From positions 248,001-312,000 of the forward strand of contig FODP01000001.1 in assembly GCA_900110395.1 (NCBI GenBank): a stretch of DNA of 64,000 bases. Reading direction: 5' to 3'. The DNA comes from Rhodospirillales bacterium URHD0017 (GTDB lineage Bacteria; Pseudomonadota; Alphaproteobacteria; Reyranellales; Reyranellaceae). Position 1 is the stretch's first letter. The number at the start of each line of letters is the position of its first letter. The notes under the pieces were generated by a model, which was not told where the DNA came from, ran no database searches, and saw nothing but the letters and a program-made list of their open reading frames with translations. Both the position numbers and the translations under genes were made by a program. This document shows, one piece after another, positions 15,985 to 24,735 of the stretch.

Positions 15985-16443
15985 TCAGATCTTGGCGACG
16001 AGGGCTTCGAGCTGGTCGGTGCAGAGGCTCCAGCCGCCGTGAAAACCCATCTTCTCATGCGCCTCGCGGTCGGCCACCGTCCAGTGGCGCACGCGCGCGG
16101 TGTAGCGCGTTTTGCCGCCTTCGTCCTCGAAGGTGAGGATCACCGTCATGAAAGGCTTCTCCGACGGCTCCCAGGCCCTTACATAAGCGTCGGTGAAGAC
16201 CAGGCGCTCGTTGGGCACGACCTCGAGATAGACGCCGCGATTGGGCATGTCCTTGCCATCTGGGCTGCGCATGACGATCAGGTTGGCGCCGCCCGGCCGC
16301 ACGTCGAGCTCGGCAACAGGCGTGGTGTAGGGCAGGGGCGCAAACCACTTCTTCAGGATCTCGGGATCGGTCCAGGCGCGGTAGACCTTCTCGCGCGGGG
16401 CATTGATCAGGCGGGTGAGGACAAGCTCGCGGTCGGCGGACAT
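15985..16443 (-). CDS. SRPBCC (AHSA1-like) domain protein
   Basis: A 152-residue single-domain START-like protein: ELVLTRLINAPREKVYRAWTD at the N-terminus, ILKKWFAPLPYTTPVAELDV, TYKVL-equivalent beta strands, and the C-terminal MGFHGGWSLCTDQLEALV (GWxxxxxxL signature). The W-T-D-P-E-x-L-K-K-W pattern is standard for the AHSA1 group of lipophilic-ligand-binding proteins. AAGGAGAAAAC precedes the ATG. It is the first gene of the SRPBCC-VOC-YjbR operon and divergent from the ArsC-like gene at 16536. No regulator is adjacent, unlike the operon at 7.4-8.9 kb. Confidence 0.88.
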   Translation of the reverse strand: MSADRELVLTRLINAPREKVYRAWTDPEILKKWFAPLPYTTPVAELDVRPGGANLIVMRSPDGKDMPNRGVYLEVVPNERLVFTDAYVRAWEPSEKPFMTVILTFEDEGGKTRYTARVRHWTVADREAHEKMGFHGGWSLCTDQLEALVAKI

Positions 16444-16535
16444 CTGTTTTCTCCTTGGGGGCAGTCACGTTGCTAACCCAAGGACGAACGGGCTATCCAC
16501 CTTCCGACACGACGCGGCAATTTTTTGAGGGACAC

Positions 16536-16880
16536 ATGGCGGTCACGATCTACGGCATCAAGAATTGTGACACGATGAAGAAGGCGCGCGCCTGGCTGGA
16601 CAAGAAGGGTGTCGCCTACGATTTCCACGACTACAAGACAGCCGGCATCGAACGCAGCCGGCTCGCAGGCTGGGCCGGCAAGGTCGGCTGGGAGACCTTG
16701 CTCAACCGCGCCGGCACGACCTTCCGCAAGCTGCCCGAAAAGGACAAGGAAGGCCTGAGCGAGAAGAAGGCAATTGCGCTCATGCTCGAGCAGCCGTCGA
16801 TGATCAAGCGGCCCGTGCTCGATGTTGGCGGCAAGCTCATGGTCGGCTTCAAGCCGGAGCAGTACGAACAACTTTTCTAG
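16536..16880 (+). CDS. ArsC/Spx-family protein (YffB-like)
   Basis: A 114-residue thioredoxin-fold protein of the ArsC family: MAVTIYGIKNCDTMKKARAW at the N-terminus (Cys11 in CDTMKKAR), YDFHDYKTAGI, FRKLPEKDKEGLSEKKAI and KRPVLDVGGKLMVGFKPEQY. The last motif and the length match YffB-type ArsC-related proteins, which are thought to be glutathione-dependent thiol reductases, not arsenate reductases. The ATG at 16536 is preceded by GAGGGACAC; the longer frame would overlap the divergent gene. It converges on the pseudogene at 16883 with a 2-bp gap. Confidence 0.9.
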   Translation: MAVTIYGIKNCDTMKKARAWLDKKGVAYDFHDYKTAGIERSRLAGWAGKVGWETLLNRAGTTFRKLPEKDKEGLSEKKAIALMLEQPSMIKRPVLDVGGKLMVGFKPEQYEQLF

Positions 16881-16882
16881 GA

Positions 16883-17847
16883 TCAGGCCGCGCGCTTCAC
16901 TTCGCGGCAGGCGAGCGCAATGCATTCGATATGGAGGTGGTCGGTGCCGCAACAGCCGCCCAGCACGTTGATCTGCGGATGGCGCCGCACCAGCTCGCGG
17001 TACTGGCTGCCCAGCTCGACCGGGTTGCCTGAATCGAGGTCGGGTGAGTCGTTCAGCTCCTGACGGCTGCGCCTGGACGCATTGGCGCGCAAGCCGCCGA
17101 TGCGCCGCGTCCACGGCTCGTCACCCGGCGCCTTGTCGCAGTGCGTGGGATGGGCGCAGTTGATCATGTAGTAGGCGGGCGCCTTGCCGGTCACGACATC
17201 GACCTCGCAGATGGCGTCGGCCAGGCTCTGGCCGGTCGGCAGCCGCCCGTCGGTCTCGATGGTGAAGGAGATCACGACGGGCATGCCGACCTCAATCGCC
17301 GCCCGCGCGATCCCGATCGCTTCGTTGGCATTCGTCATGGTGATGGCGCTCACCATGTCCGCCTGCGCATCAGCGAAAGCGCCGATCTGCTGTCGGTGAT
17401 AGTCCTCGGCGTCCAGCGCGGACATGACTTGGCCCGGATCGTAGCCGTCGCCGCGAGGGCCGGCGCAGCCGCTCACCACCATGGGCGACGCCGCCGTTTC
17501 GTGAGACGGGCGCGCAGGTCGTGCATGACCTGCAGGGACTGCTGGTAGGCGGCCACGATGTCGTTGGCCGAGTAGCCGAGCTTGGCGCCTCAGTCGGCCC
17601 TGGCCCGCCAGGTCGGGCTCTCCAGCACGAAGCCCATGCGGTCGGCCTTGGCGATGGCGATGTAGCGCTCGTAGTAGCGCATCAGCGCCGCGCGGCCCTT
17701 GGCGTCGCGCAGCAGGTCGAAGGCGGCGAAGTAGGGCAGGTCGAAGCCGTCCTGGAAGATCAAGGTGGTCTCGATGCCGCCGTCGGTGAGGAAGAGGGCG
17801 CCGTCGCGTTGGGACAGGGGCTCGCGGTACTTGGCCTTGGCGAACAT
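16883..17847 (-). pseudogene. Homocysteine S-methyltransferase, inactivated
   Basis: The 5' part (17590-17847) reads MFAKAKYREPLSQRDGALFL and TDGGIETTLIFQDGFDLPYF, then stops at TGA (17590-17592) where the family has Trp; the same frame continues GAKLGYSANDIVAAYQQS after the stop. A second lesion near 17500-17520 shifts the frame, after which VVSGCAGPRGDGYDPG, VVISFTIETDGRLPTGQ, the zinc-binding INCAHPTH and GGCCGTDHLHIE follow intact to the end. The gene thus has a nonsense mutation and a frameshift and should not give active enzyme. Intact relatives transfer a methyl group to homocysteine to make methionine. Preserved zinc Cys residues suggest the loss is recent, or that the lesions are sequence errors. 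Confidence 0.85.
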
Positions 17848-17957
17848 TTTTCACTCCTTGTGATAGCCATGTCGGGGCCAAAAATACGAAAATCACCAGA
17901 TATGCGAATAACCAGCCGACCGGATTTGTTGATCGAAGCTCCGTGGCCAGAAATGGT

Positions 17958-17978
17958 CACCAATTCAACACATTGGTG
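17958..17978. promoter_or_regulatory. Inverted repeat in a divergent promoter region
   Basis: CACCAAT (17958-17964) and ATTGGTG (17972-17978) are perfect arms around a 7-bp spacer, in the gap between the decayed methyltransferase gene and the small lipoprotein gene. It resembles a dimeric-regulator operator, but no nearby regulator can be assigned. Confidence 0.35.
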
Positions 17979-18052
17979 AGCTTTCCTAAGACGGTATATG
18001 AATTGATAGAGCCGGCCCCAGAACCGGCTGCCACCCCTCTCAAGGTCGAACC

Positions 18053-18271
18053 ATGAAAACCAAGTTCGCTGCTGTCGTGGCCCTGCCGCTCGTCCTGACT
18101 TTGTCAGCGTGTGGCGATACTTGGGGAGAACGAGCCGTCACCGGCGGTGGCATAGGTGCCGCCAGCGGCCTCGCAATCGGCGCGGTGGCCGGTTGGCCGC
18201 TGCTGGCGCCGGTGATCGTCGGCACAGCCGTGGGCGCGGGCATCGGCGCCGCCACGACCAACAACAAATAG
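18053..18271 (+). CDS. Small lipoprotein with glycine-zipper
   Basis: A 72-residue protein with a lipoprotein signal peptide ending LTLSACGD (lipobox LSAC, lipidated Cys at residue 20). The mature part is a glycine-zipper-like hydrophobic segment (GGGIGAASGLAIGAVAGWPL then VGTAVGAGIGAA), typical of small outer-membrane-associated alphaproteobacterial lipoproteins that insert into or dimerise in membranes. AAGG precedes the ATG at a short distance. It ends 2 bp before the convergent DUF2794 gene. The specific function is unknown. Confidence 0.8.
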   Translation: MKTKFAAVVALPLVLTLSACGDTWGERAVTGGGIGAASGLAIGAVAGWPLLAPVIVGTAVGAGIGAATTNNK

Positions 18272-18272
18272 A

Positions 18273-18605
18273 CTAGCCGGTCAGCAGCCTGATTTTTCGC
18301 TCGAAGATGGCGAGCACGTCTTCCAGCGAATCGCCGTGCGCCAGTTTGCGCGGGCCGTTGTAGACCATGTAGCCGCCCTGGCTGGTGCCGGGGACCTTGG
18401 CGATGGCGAACAGCGGCTGCTCGGCGGTGTGGCGGAAGATCGAGAAGATCGCCATGCCGGGGCGGAAATCGATGGCGTAGTCGCGCCATTCGCCCGAAGC
18501 CACGCGCATGCTGTAGAGATTGAGAAGCCGGGAGAGTTCCCGCCGGTCGAATGAGACAATGCGGCGCCGGGCCTTTTGGTCGGCCAAACGGTAGAGGTTG
18601 GTCAT
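18273..18605 (-). CDS. DUF2794 family protein
   Basis: A 110-residue protein of DUF2794, an alphaproteobacterial family: VSFDRRELSRLLNLYSMRVA, GEWRDYAIDFRPGMAIFSIF, RHTAEQPLFAIAKVP and YMVYNGPRKLAHG. The start is the ATG at 18605; longer readings of the frame run antisense to the downstream genes. Its position divergent from the YfgM-type gene is similar to that in other alphaproteobacteria, but no role is established. No signal peptide or TM segment is seen. Confidence 0.85.
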   Translation of the reverse strand: MTNLYRLADQKARRRIVSFDRRELSRLLNLYSMRVASGEWRDYAIDFRPGMAIFSIFRHTAEQPLFAIAKVPGTSQGGYMVYNGPRKLAHGDSLEDVLAIFERKIRLLTG

Positions 18606-18770
18606 GCAGCCGGGACTTGAACCATGACGTCTGCCTGAATTGTTGCAGAAGCGCCGGGGTGGGTAAAGCGCCCCCAAATCGCCTTGAGCGTGTGGTTTGC
18701 CAAAGGCCGGTCGCGGGTCTATGAACCGCGCCTGAAGCCGTTGATATTTCGCGATAATCCGGGAGCTGTC

Positions 18771-19418
18771 GTGTCCGATTCCGCCGCCTTTCATGAAGTC
18801 GACGAGGCCGTCCGCAAGGACGAACTCAAGGAATGGTGGGGCCGCTGGGGTACCTGGGTCGTGGCCGGGGCCGTGATCCTCGTCGTCGGGGTGACGGCCC
18901 TGGTCGGCTGGCGCCAGTACGACGCCTCGCGGCGGGCCGAGGCGAGTGCCGCCTATTCGGCGACACTGGCGCAGATCGCCCAGGACAGGCCGGCTGCGCT
19001 GAAGGCTTTCGAGGATCAGGCGAAGAACGCGCCCGAGCCCTATCGCTCGCTGGCGGCGCTGGTCGCCGCGCAGTTGCGCGAGCCGATTGACGCCGAGGTG
19101 ACGGCGCTGCTGGCCGTGGCGCCGACGCTCAGTTCGGCCGAGCTCGCCGACCTCGCCAACGTGATCGCCGCCTACAAGGGTATCGATACGCCCAAGGCCG
19201 AGGAGCTGGTCGCCAAGCTCGAGCCGCTGGCCGGCCCCGACCGGCCGTTCCGCCTCAGCGTGCGTGAGCTGCAGGCGATGCTGGCGGTGCGCAAGGGCGA
19301 CCTCAAGCGCGCCCGCGAGCTGTGGAGCGAGATCACCAAGGATCCGCAGGCGCCGCAGGCCGCCGCCCAGCGCGCCTCGGCGATGTTGAATTTCTACGGC
19401 CCGGCAGAGGCGAAGTAA
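18771..19418 (+). CDS. YfgM-like TPR membrane anchor (SecYEG ancillary type)
   Basis: A 215-residue protein with one transmembrane helix (WGRWGTWVVAGAVILVVGVTALVGW, about 25-50) preceded by a charged cytoplasmic N-terminus containing the family motif VDEAVRKDELKEWW, and a periplasmic helical, TPR-like domain (TPR_21/DUF2133). The GTG at 18771 is chosen because SDSAAFHEVDEA begins at the family N-terminus and GGGAG precedes it. YfgM of E. coli works with PpiD at the Sec translocon. The next gene is bamB, 5 bp away, the usual yfgM-bamB-der order. Confidence 0.85.
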   Translation: MSDSAAFHEVDEAVRKDELKEWWGRWGTWVVAGAVILVVGVTALVGWRQYDASRRAEASAAYSATLAQIAQDRPAALKAFEDQAKNAPEPYRSLAALVAAQLREPIDAEVTALLAVAPTLSSAELADLANVIAAYKGIDTPKAEELVAKLEPLAGPDRPFRLSVRELQAMLAVRKGDLKRARELWSEITKDPQAPQAAAQRASAMLNFYGPAEAK

Positions 19419-19423
19419 CAGCG

Positions 19424-20776
19424 ATGCGAAACGTGTTGCGTGCCGCGGCCTCGTCCCGCGTCTGTCTCGTCGGTCTTCTGCTCGTCGTGTCGCTGTCCGG
19501 CTGCGACACGGTCGGCGACTGGTTCGGCAAGAGCAAGACGCCATTGCCGGGCGAGCGCCTCCCGGTGTTCGCCGAAAGAAGCGAGCTCGAGCCCGACAAG
19601 GACCTGGCGAGCGTGCCGGTGGTGCTGCCGGCGCCCGCCGTCAACGATTCGTGGCCGCAGTCCGGCGGGTTCGCCAACTACGCCATGCACAATCTCGCGG
19701 TCAGCGCTTCGCCGCAGATCATCTGGACGGCCGATGTCGGGGCGGGCTCGACCTCCTCGCGCATCCTGACCACGCCCCCCGTCGTCGCCGAGGGCAAGGT
19801 CTTCGCCAAGGACGCGCAAGGCACGGTGTCGGCCTTCAACGCCGACACCGGCCAGCTTGTCTGGCGGGTGACCTTGAAGCCCGAGAAGGCGCGCGACGGC
19901 GATGAGTTCGGCGGCGGGCTCGCCTACTATGGCGGCAAGCTGTTCGTGACCACGGGCTTTGCCGCGGTCTATTCGCTCGATCCCAACGACGGCAAGGAAG
20001 TCTGGATGTCGACCGTGAGCGCGCCGGTGCGTGGCGCGCCACTGGTCTTCGCCGATCGGGTGTTCGCCATCAGCATCGACAACAAGCTGCAGGCTCTTGC
20101 GGCAGTCGACGGCGCGGAGCAGTGGCAGTTCACCGGCCTGACGGAAAGCGCGGGCTATGTCGGCGGCAACAGCCCGGCCGGCTCGGGCGACTACATCGTG
20201 GCGCCGTTCTCTTCGGGCGAGCTGGTGGGCTTGCGCGTCGACAACGGCCGGCCGGTGTGGAACGAGACCATGATCGGCGGGCGCGGCGAAGTGCGCGCCT
20301 TCGGCAACCTCACCGACATTCGCGGCCGCCCGGTGATCGATCGCGGCCTGGTGCTGGCGATGGGCACGGCGGGCCAGCTCGCCGCCGTCGAGCTGCGTTC
20401 GGGCCAGCGCGTGTGGGAGCGCAACATCGGCGGCAACCAGACGCCGTGGACGGCAGGACGCTTCGTGTTCGTTACCACCAGCAGCGCCGATATTGCCGCG
20501 CTGACGCGCGACGGTGGCAAGATCAAATGGGTGACGCCGCTCACGCAGTATCACGACGAAGCGCGCAAGCGGCCGGTCCTGTGGTCGGGCCCGGTGCTGG
20601 CCGGCGATCGCCTGCTGATCGGCGGCACGCTGGGCGAGCTTTTGGCCGTCTCGCCCTACACCGGCGAGATTCTGGGCAAGATGGATGTGCGCGACCCGAT
20701 CCGGCTCGGGCCGGTAATCGCCAACCGCACGATCTACGTCTTGACCGACTCAGGGCGGCTCATTGCCCTCCGCTGA
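19424..20776 (+). CDS. bamB: Outer membrane protein assembly factor BamB
   Basis: A 450-residue lipoprotein: the signal peptide ends VVSLSGCDTV with lipidated Cys27. The mature part is an eight-bladed PQQ-type beta-propeller with repeated Trp-docking motifs (VFAKDAQGTVSAFNADTG, GKLFVTTGFAAVYSLDPNDG, DKLQALAAVDGAEQWQF-like blades and a final TIYVLTDSGRLIALR). BamB is the propeller subunit of the BAM complex that folds beta-barrels into the outer membrane. The gene lies between yfgM and der, and its last 14 bp overlap the start of der. Confidence 0.95.
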   Translation: MRNVLRAAASSRVCLVGLLLVVSLSGCDTVGDWFGKSKTPLPGERLPVFAERSELEPDKDLASVPVVLPAPAVNDSWPQSGGFANYAMHNLAVSASPQIIWTADVGAGSTSSRILTTPPVVAEGKVFAKDAQGTVSAFNADTGQLVWRVTLKPEKARDGDEFGGGLAYYGGKLFVTTGFAAVYSLDPNDGKEVWMSTVSAPVRGAPLVFADRVFAISIDNKLQALAAVDGAEQWQFTGLTESAGYVGGNSPAGSGDYIVAPFSSGELVGLRVDNGRPVWNETMIGGRGEVRAFGNLTDIRGRPVIDRGLVLAMGTAGQLAAVELRSGQRVWERNIGGNQTPWTAGRFVFVTTSSADIAALTRDGGKIKWVTPLTQYHDEARKRPVLWSGPVLAGDRLLIGGTLGELLAVSPYTGEILGKMDVRDPIRLGPVIANRTIYVLTDSGRLIALR

Positions 20777-22175
20777 AGCCAAGCCGTCCCTTCCAAGGGT
20801 CGCCATCGTCGGCCGACCCAACGTCGGCAAGTCGACCCTGTTCAACCGCCTGGTCGGCAAGCGCCGTGCCATCGTCGACGACACGCCGGGCGTGACCCGG
20901 GACGTGCGCGAGGCGCCAGCCCAGCTCGGCGACCTCGCCTTCACGCTGCTCGACACGGCGGGCTGGGAGACGACGGGCGGCGAGGCGCTGGAGGCGCGCA
21001 TGCGCCGCTTCACCGAGCGGGCGATCGACAGCGCCGACGCCGTGCTGTTCCTGATCGACGCCCGTGCCGGCATCGTGCCGCTCGACGAGAGCTTCGCCGG
21101 CTGGCTGCGCAAGCGCGCCGACAAGGTGATCGTGGTCGCCAACAAGTGCGAGGGCCGTGCCGGCCAGCAGGGCCTGGCTGAAGCGCATGCACTGGGCCTG
21201 GGCGATCCCATCCCGGTGTCGGCCGAGCACGGCGAGGGCCTGAGCGACCTGCACGAGGCGCTGGCCCGGTACATCGAACCGATGCCCGAGGAAGACGAGG
21301 AAGCCGAAGGCAGCGAGGATGACGAGTCGGTCGATCCCAAGCGGCCGGTGCTGCTGGCGATCGTCGGCCGCCCCAATGTCGGCAAGTCGACCTTGCTCAA
21401 CCGGCTGGTCGGCGAGGAGCGCGTGCTGACCGGACCCGAGGCCGGCATCACGCGCGACGCCATCCGCGTCGAATGGCAATGGAAGGGCCGGCCGGTGCGC
21501 CTGGTCGACACCGCGGGCATGCGCCGGCGCAGCCGCATCGAGGCCAAGCTGGAAGCTGCCTCCGTCGCCGACACGCTCGATACCATCCGGCTGGCCGATG
21601 TCGTGGTCGTGGTCCTCGACGCCGCCGACATGGCCGACAAGCAGGATCTCACCATCGCCGGCCGGGTCATCGACGAAGGCCGCGCCCTGGTGATCGCCGT
21701 CAACAAGACCGATCTTCTGGCCGACGACCAGGCGGGTGCGAGCCGGGCGTGGCGCAAGCTCGCCGATCGGCTGGAGGCGTCGTTCGCCCAGGTCAAGGAC
21801 GTGCCGATCGTCGGCTTCTCGGCGCTGAGCGGGCGCGGCATCGACCGGCTGATGCCCGCGGTGTTCACGACCTACGACGTCTGGAACAAGCGCGTGCCAA
21901 CCCCCAAGCTCAATCGCTGGCTGCGCGAGATGGAGACGCTGCATCCGCCGCCGCTGGCCAAGGGCCGGCGCATCCGGCTGCGCTTCATGACCCAGATCAA
22001 GCGGCGGCCGCCGACCTTCGTGCTGCAGGTCAGCCAGCCCGAGGAGCTGGGCAACGACTACCTGCGCTACCTGATGAACCGGCTGCGCGACGATTTCGGC
22101 CTGCCGGGCGTGCCGATCCGGCTGACCATGCGCAAGCCAAAGAACCCGTTCGCCGGGCGCGCCCCCCGGCGCTAG
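20763..22175 (+). CDS. der: Ribosome biogenesis GTPase Der (EngA)
   Basis: A 470-residue tandem GTPase needed for 50S ribosome maturation. G domain 1 has G1 GRPNVGKS at 17-24, TPGVTRD, DTAGW and NKCE. G domain 2 (from about 193) has GRPNVGKS, GPEAGITRD, DTAGM and NKTD, and a KH-like C-terminal domain (RRPPTFVLQVSQPEEL) follows. An acidic linker (EEDEEAEGSEDDE) joins the two G domains. The start is TTG at 20763, since no ATG/GTG occurs before G1; it overlaps the bamB end by 14 bp, suggesting coupled translation. A weak hairpin (22183-22203) follows the stop. Confidence 0.97.
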   Translation: MPSAEAKPSLPRVAIVGRPNVGKSTLFNRLVGKRRAIVDDTPGVTRDVREAPAQLGDLAFTLLDTAGWETTGGEALEARMRRFTERAIDSADAVLFLIDARAGIVPLDESFAGWLRKRADKVIVVANKCEGRAGQQGLAEAHALGLGDPIPVSAEHGEGLSDLHEALARYIEPMPEEDEEAEGSEDDESVDPKRPVLLAIVGRPNVGKSTLLNRLVGEERVLTGPEAGITRDAIRVEWQWKGRPVRLVDTAGMRRRSRIEAKLEAASVADTLDTIRLADVVVVVLDAADMADKQDLTIAGRVIDEGRALVIAVNKTDLLADDQAGASRAWRKLADRLEASFAQVKDVPIVGFSALSGRGIDRLMPAVFTTYDVWNKRVPTPKLNRWLREMETLHPPPLAKGRRIRLRFMTQIKRRPPTFVLQVSQPEELGNDYLRYLMNRLRDDFGLPGVPIRLTMRKPKNPFAGRAPRR

Positions 22176-22295
22176 GCCAGCAATCGCGCACGCAGTGTGC
22201 GATCTCTCACAGATCGACTTCCTGCTTTGCCGTAAACCCCCGACATTGCCGCACTCCCCATGGGCGGGCGGCCTTGGCATCACGGGGGATTTGAG

Positions 22296-24002
22296 ATGCC
22301 GGACACACCGACGCGATTCGAGCGTGTCGCCAATTGGTTCGACGGCCTGCGCAAGGTCCTGGTCGCCACGGGCGTAGGAGCGATCGTCGTCATCGTGCTG
22401 GCCGCGATCGTGCGCGAGCTGGCGATGGGTGGCATCGCCATCGATCCCGTCGTCGTCAAGGCGACGGACGCGCCCGATGTGCCGACGCCCGATCTCGCCG
22501 CCCAGCAGATCGCGCGCCAGATCGATCGCATTCAGCGGTCGGGCGTGCAGGAATGGCGACGCCTGCATGTCGACGACGGCGTGCGTCCCGTCGACTTGCA
22601 GATCCCGGGCGCGCCGCTCAGCGTGCGCAATGCCGCGCGCGAAGTGGTGGCCCTGTTCGGGCTGGCGCCGGTGACGCTGCGCTCGGCGCTGACGCGACGA
22701 GGCGATGGCAAGTACGCGGCGGTGATGAGCCTCGCGGGCGACCACGGATCGATGGCCAATTGTCCGACAGAGGGCGACGACACCCTCGACGCCATCTATG
22801 AGTGCATCGCGGTCAGCGCGATCGCCTTCATCGATCCCAAAACCGCAGCGTCCTACATGTTCAAGCGCGAGCAGGCCGACTGCAAGGAGCTCGATGCCGG
22901 GCTCGCCGGCATGCCCGACCTCCATCGCGAGCAGCAGCGCATCAGCAATCGCCGGGATCACTGCAGCTTCCGCGAGACCCAGAAACTCATCTCCAAGATG
23001 ATGGGCAGCAGCAACAAGGCGGATCTGCACTGGGTGCCTTATATCTTCGGCCAGATCCACATGGCGCGCGCCAAGGCGTTGGTCGGTGCCGGCCTGCAGC
23101 AGCAGCTCTCCGAAATCGACCAGGCGATCGGCCGCTTCCACGACTCGCAGCGTCAGATGCAGGATTCGCCCACGGCTATCGCCGTCCTGATGAAGGCGTT
23201 TCTGTTGAAGGGCATCATCATCCACCAGACAACGCCGACGATGGAATGGGTGGACGATCCCAACTCGCTGCTGCAGAAGCGCTTGGACATCGCGGACAAG
23301 ACCTTCGCCGAAGCGGCCGAGCAGCTACAGCAGCTCCCGAAGGCGCGCAGTCCCAGCCTCGATGCCCTGGTCAGCCGTCTCGAAGGTCTATTGATCTATC
23401 GGCAATGGATGATCGATGCGCATCGCCGGACGAAGTCGGGCAGGATCACGGTCGCGATGGACGACAAAGCCGAGCTCGCCGAGCTCGAGAAGGCCGCAGC
23501 CAAGTACGCAGCGGCGGAGGACAAGGTGCCGGCGTCGGCGATCGAACTGCTGGATTGGGGCAACATCCTTCGCGCCAGCGGCAAGTTCGAGGAGGCCAAC
23601 GTCAAATACCGGCGTGCCGTCGATCTCGATCCGTCGAACGCGGATCCGGCGCTCAACATCGTGATCACCTACATCGATCGCTTCGAACGCAATTCCGGGA
23701 CTCCCGACGCCGGCCACCTGCTGGTCGCATTGGGCTCGCTCTCGGATTATCTGGCCTGGCTGTCCGACGGCGGTCCATACACGTCGCTGCTTCCCAAGGT
23801 GCAGCAGCTGCTGACCGGTGTCGGTCACGGCCCGGCCTTCGAGGAATGCCTGAGCACGATGCGCAAGACGCAGCCATTGTCCGAAGCCAAGATCGGCAAA
23901 TGGAAGGACGCCGCGCCCTTCAAGTTCTGCGTTGATGGTGCGGTCGACCGCATCATCAAGGAAGGCATCCAGAGCGCCGACGTGACGAAGGCATCAAGAT
24001 AG
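22296..24002 (+). CDS. Membrane-anchored TPR-type protein of unknown function
   Basis: A 568-residue protein. The ATG at 22296 (MPDTPTRFERVANWFDGLRK) is followed by one TM helix, VLVATGVGAIVVIVLAAIV (about 23-41), and a large probably periplasmic helical part. A TPR repeat is visible near 410-445 (AIELLDWGNILRASGKFEEANVKYRRAVDLDP). Six or so Cys are scattered through the soluble region (NCPTEGDD, ECIAV, ADCKELD, DHCSF). I recognise no named family. It is preceded by a 120-bp gap that holds only the weak hairpin after der, and overlaps the convergent SDR gene by 9 bp. Confidence 0.65.
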   Translation: MPDTPTRFERVANWFDGLRKVLVATGVGAIVVIVLAAIVRELAMGGIAIDPVVVKATDAPDVPTPDLAAQQIARQIDRIQRSGVQEWRRLHVDDGVRPVDLQIPGAPLSVRNAAREVVALFGLAPVTLRSALTRRGDGKYAAVMSLAGDHGSMANCPTEGDDTLDAIYECIAVSAIAFIDPKTAASYMFKREQADCKELDAGLAGMPDLHREQQRISNRRDHCSFRETQKLISKMMGSSNKADLHWVPYIFGQIHMARAKALVGAGLQQQLSEIDQAIGRFHDSQRQMQDSPTAIAVLMKAFLLKGIIIHQTTPTMEWVDDPNSLLQKRLDIADKTFAEAAEQLQQLPKARSPSLDALVSRLEGLLIYRQWMIDAHRRTKSGRITVAMDDKAELAELEKAAAKYAAAEDKVPASAIELLDWGNILRASGKFEEANVKYRRAVDLDPSNADPALNIVITYIDRFERNSGTPDAGHLLVALGSLSDYLAWLSDGGPYTSLLPKVQQLLTGVGHGPAFEECLSTMRKTQPLSEAKIGKWKDAAPFKFCVDGAVDRIIKEGIQSADVTKASR

Positions 24003-24725
24003 GGCTGCGTCGCCCGCGACCCATTGGCCGTTCAAAGTGCACGAGGGTAGCGCCAGCTGGATCAATCCTTCGGCATGCGCTTCGGGCGGGACCTGCTGCT
24101 CGGTCGGCTCGCCCGGGAAGGCCTGGGCGCGCATCGCGGTGCGCATCGGGCCGGGATTGTAGAGATTGACCCGCACGGCGGTGTGTGCGACCTCGGCGGC
24201 GTAGGTGGTGGCGAGCACGTCGAGTGCAGCCTTGCTCGCGGCATAGGCGCTCCAGTAGGGCACGCCCTTGTTGGCGATGCCCGAGGTCACGAAGATCGCG
24301 CGACCGGCGTCGGAGCGGCGCAGCAGCGGATCGAGCGACCGGATCAGCCGCCAGTTGGCCGTCACGTTCACCGCCATCACGCGCTCGAACACCGCGGGAT
24401 CGATATGGCCGATCGGCGAGAGCACGCCGAGGATGCCGGCATTGCCCAGAAGCACGTCGAGACGGCCGAAGCGCTCGTAGAGGGCGGCGCCCAGACGATC
24501 GATGCCGGGGCCGTCGGTGACGTCGAGCGGCACCAGCGTCGCTGAGCCGCCTTCGGCCTTGATCTTGTCGTCGAGCTCTTCCAGGCCGCCCACGGTGCGG
24601 GCGACCAGCACGCAGTGCGCGCCTTCGCGGGCGAAGGCGAGGGCGGCCGCGGCACCGAGGCCGCGCGAGGCGCCAGTGACCAGCGCCAGACGGCCGGCCA
24701 AGCGACCGGGAGAAGCCGCAGTCAC
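23994..24725 (-). CDS. Short-chain dehydrogenase/reductase
   Basis: A 243-residue classical SDR: NAD(P)-binding TGASRGLG at 17-24, NAG in LLGNAGILG, catalytic Ser in FVTSGIANKG, and YAASK (Tyr/Lys) later, with NPGPMRT at the cofactor-binding C-terminal loop. The start is GTG at 24725. The gene is the last of the long minus-strand dnaB-to-purF run, 10 bp after purF, in the position where alphaproteobacteria often keep an SDR next to purF; substrate unknown. The motif NAG is preceded by LLG instead of the usual VNN, a minor variation. Confidence 0.93.
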   Translation of the reverse strand: MTAASPGRLAGRLALVTGASRGLGAAAALAFAREGAHCVLVARTVGGLEELDDKIKAEGGSATLVPLDVTDGPGIDRLGAALYERFGRLDVLLGNAGILGVLSPIGHIDPAVFERVMAVNVTANWRLIRSLDPLLRRSDAGRAIFVTSGIANKGVPYWSAYAASKAALDVLATTYAAEVAHTAVRVNLYNPGPMRTAMRAQAFPGEPTEQQVPPEAHAEGLIQLALPSCTLNGQWVAGDAALS

Positions 24726-24735
24726 GAGGAAAGCC

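Noticed and set aside
17848..18052. Possible SAM or SAH riboswitch upstream of the methyltransferase pseudogene
   Set aside because: I compared the minus-strand leader with the conserved cores of SAM-I, SAM-II and SAH elements that I know and saw no match; only the CACCAAT/ATTGGTG repeat stands out.
20760..23225. A minus-strand frame of 821 codons over der and the TPR gene
   Set aside because: Der and the TPR protein have real signatures; the antisense frame covers both genes and their gap, with no ribosome site or domain.
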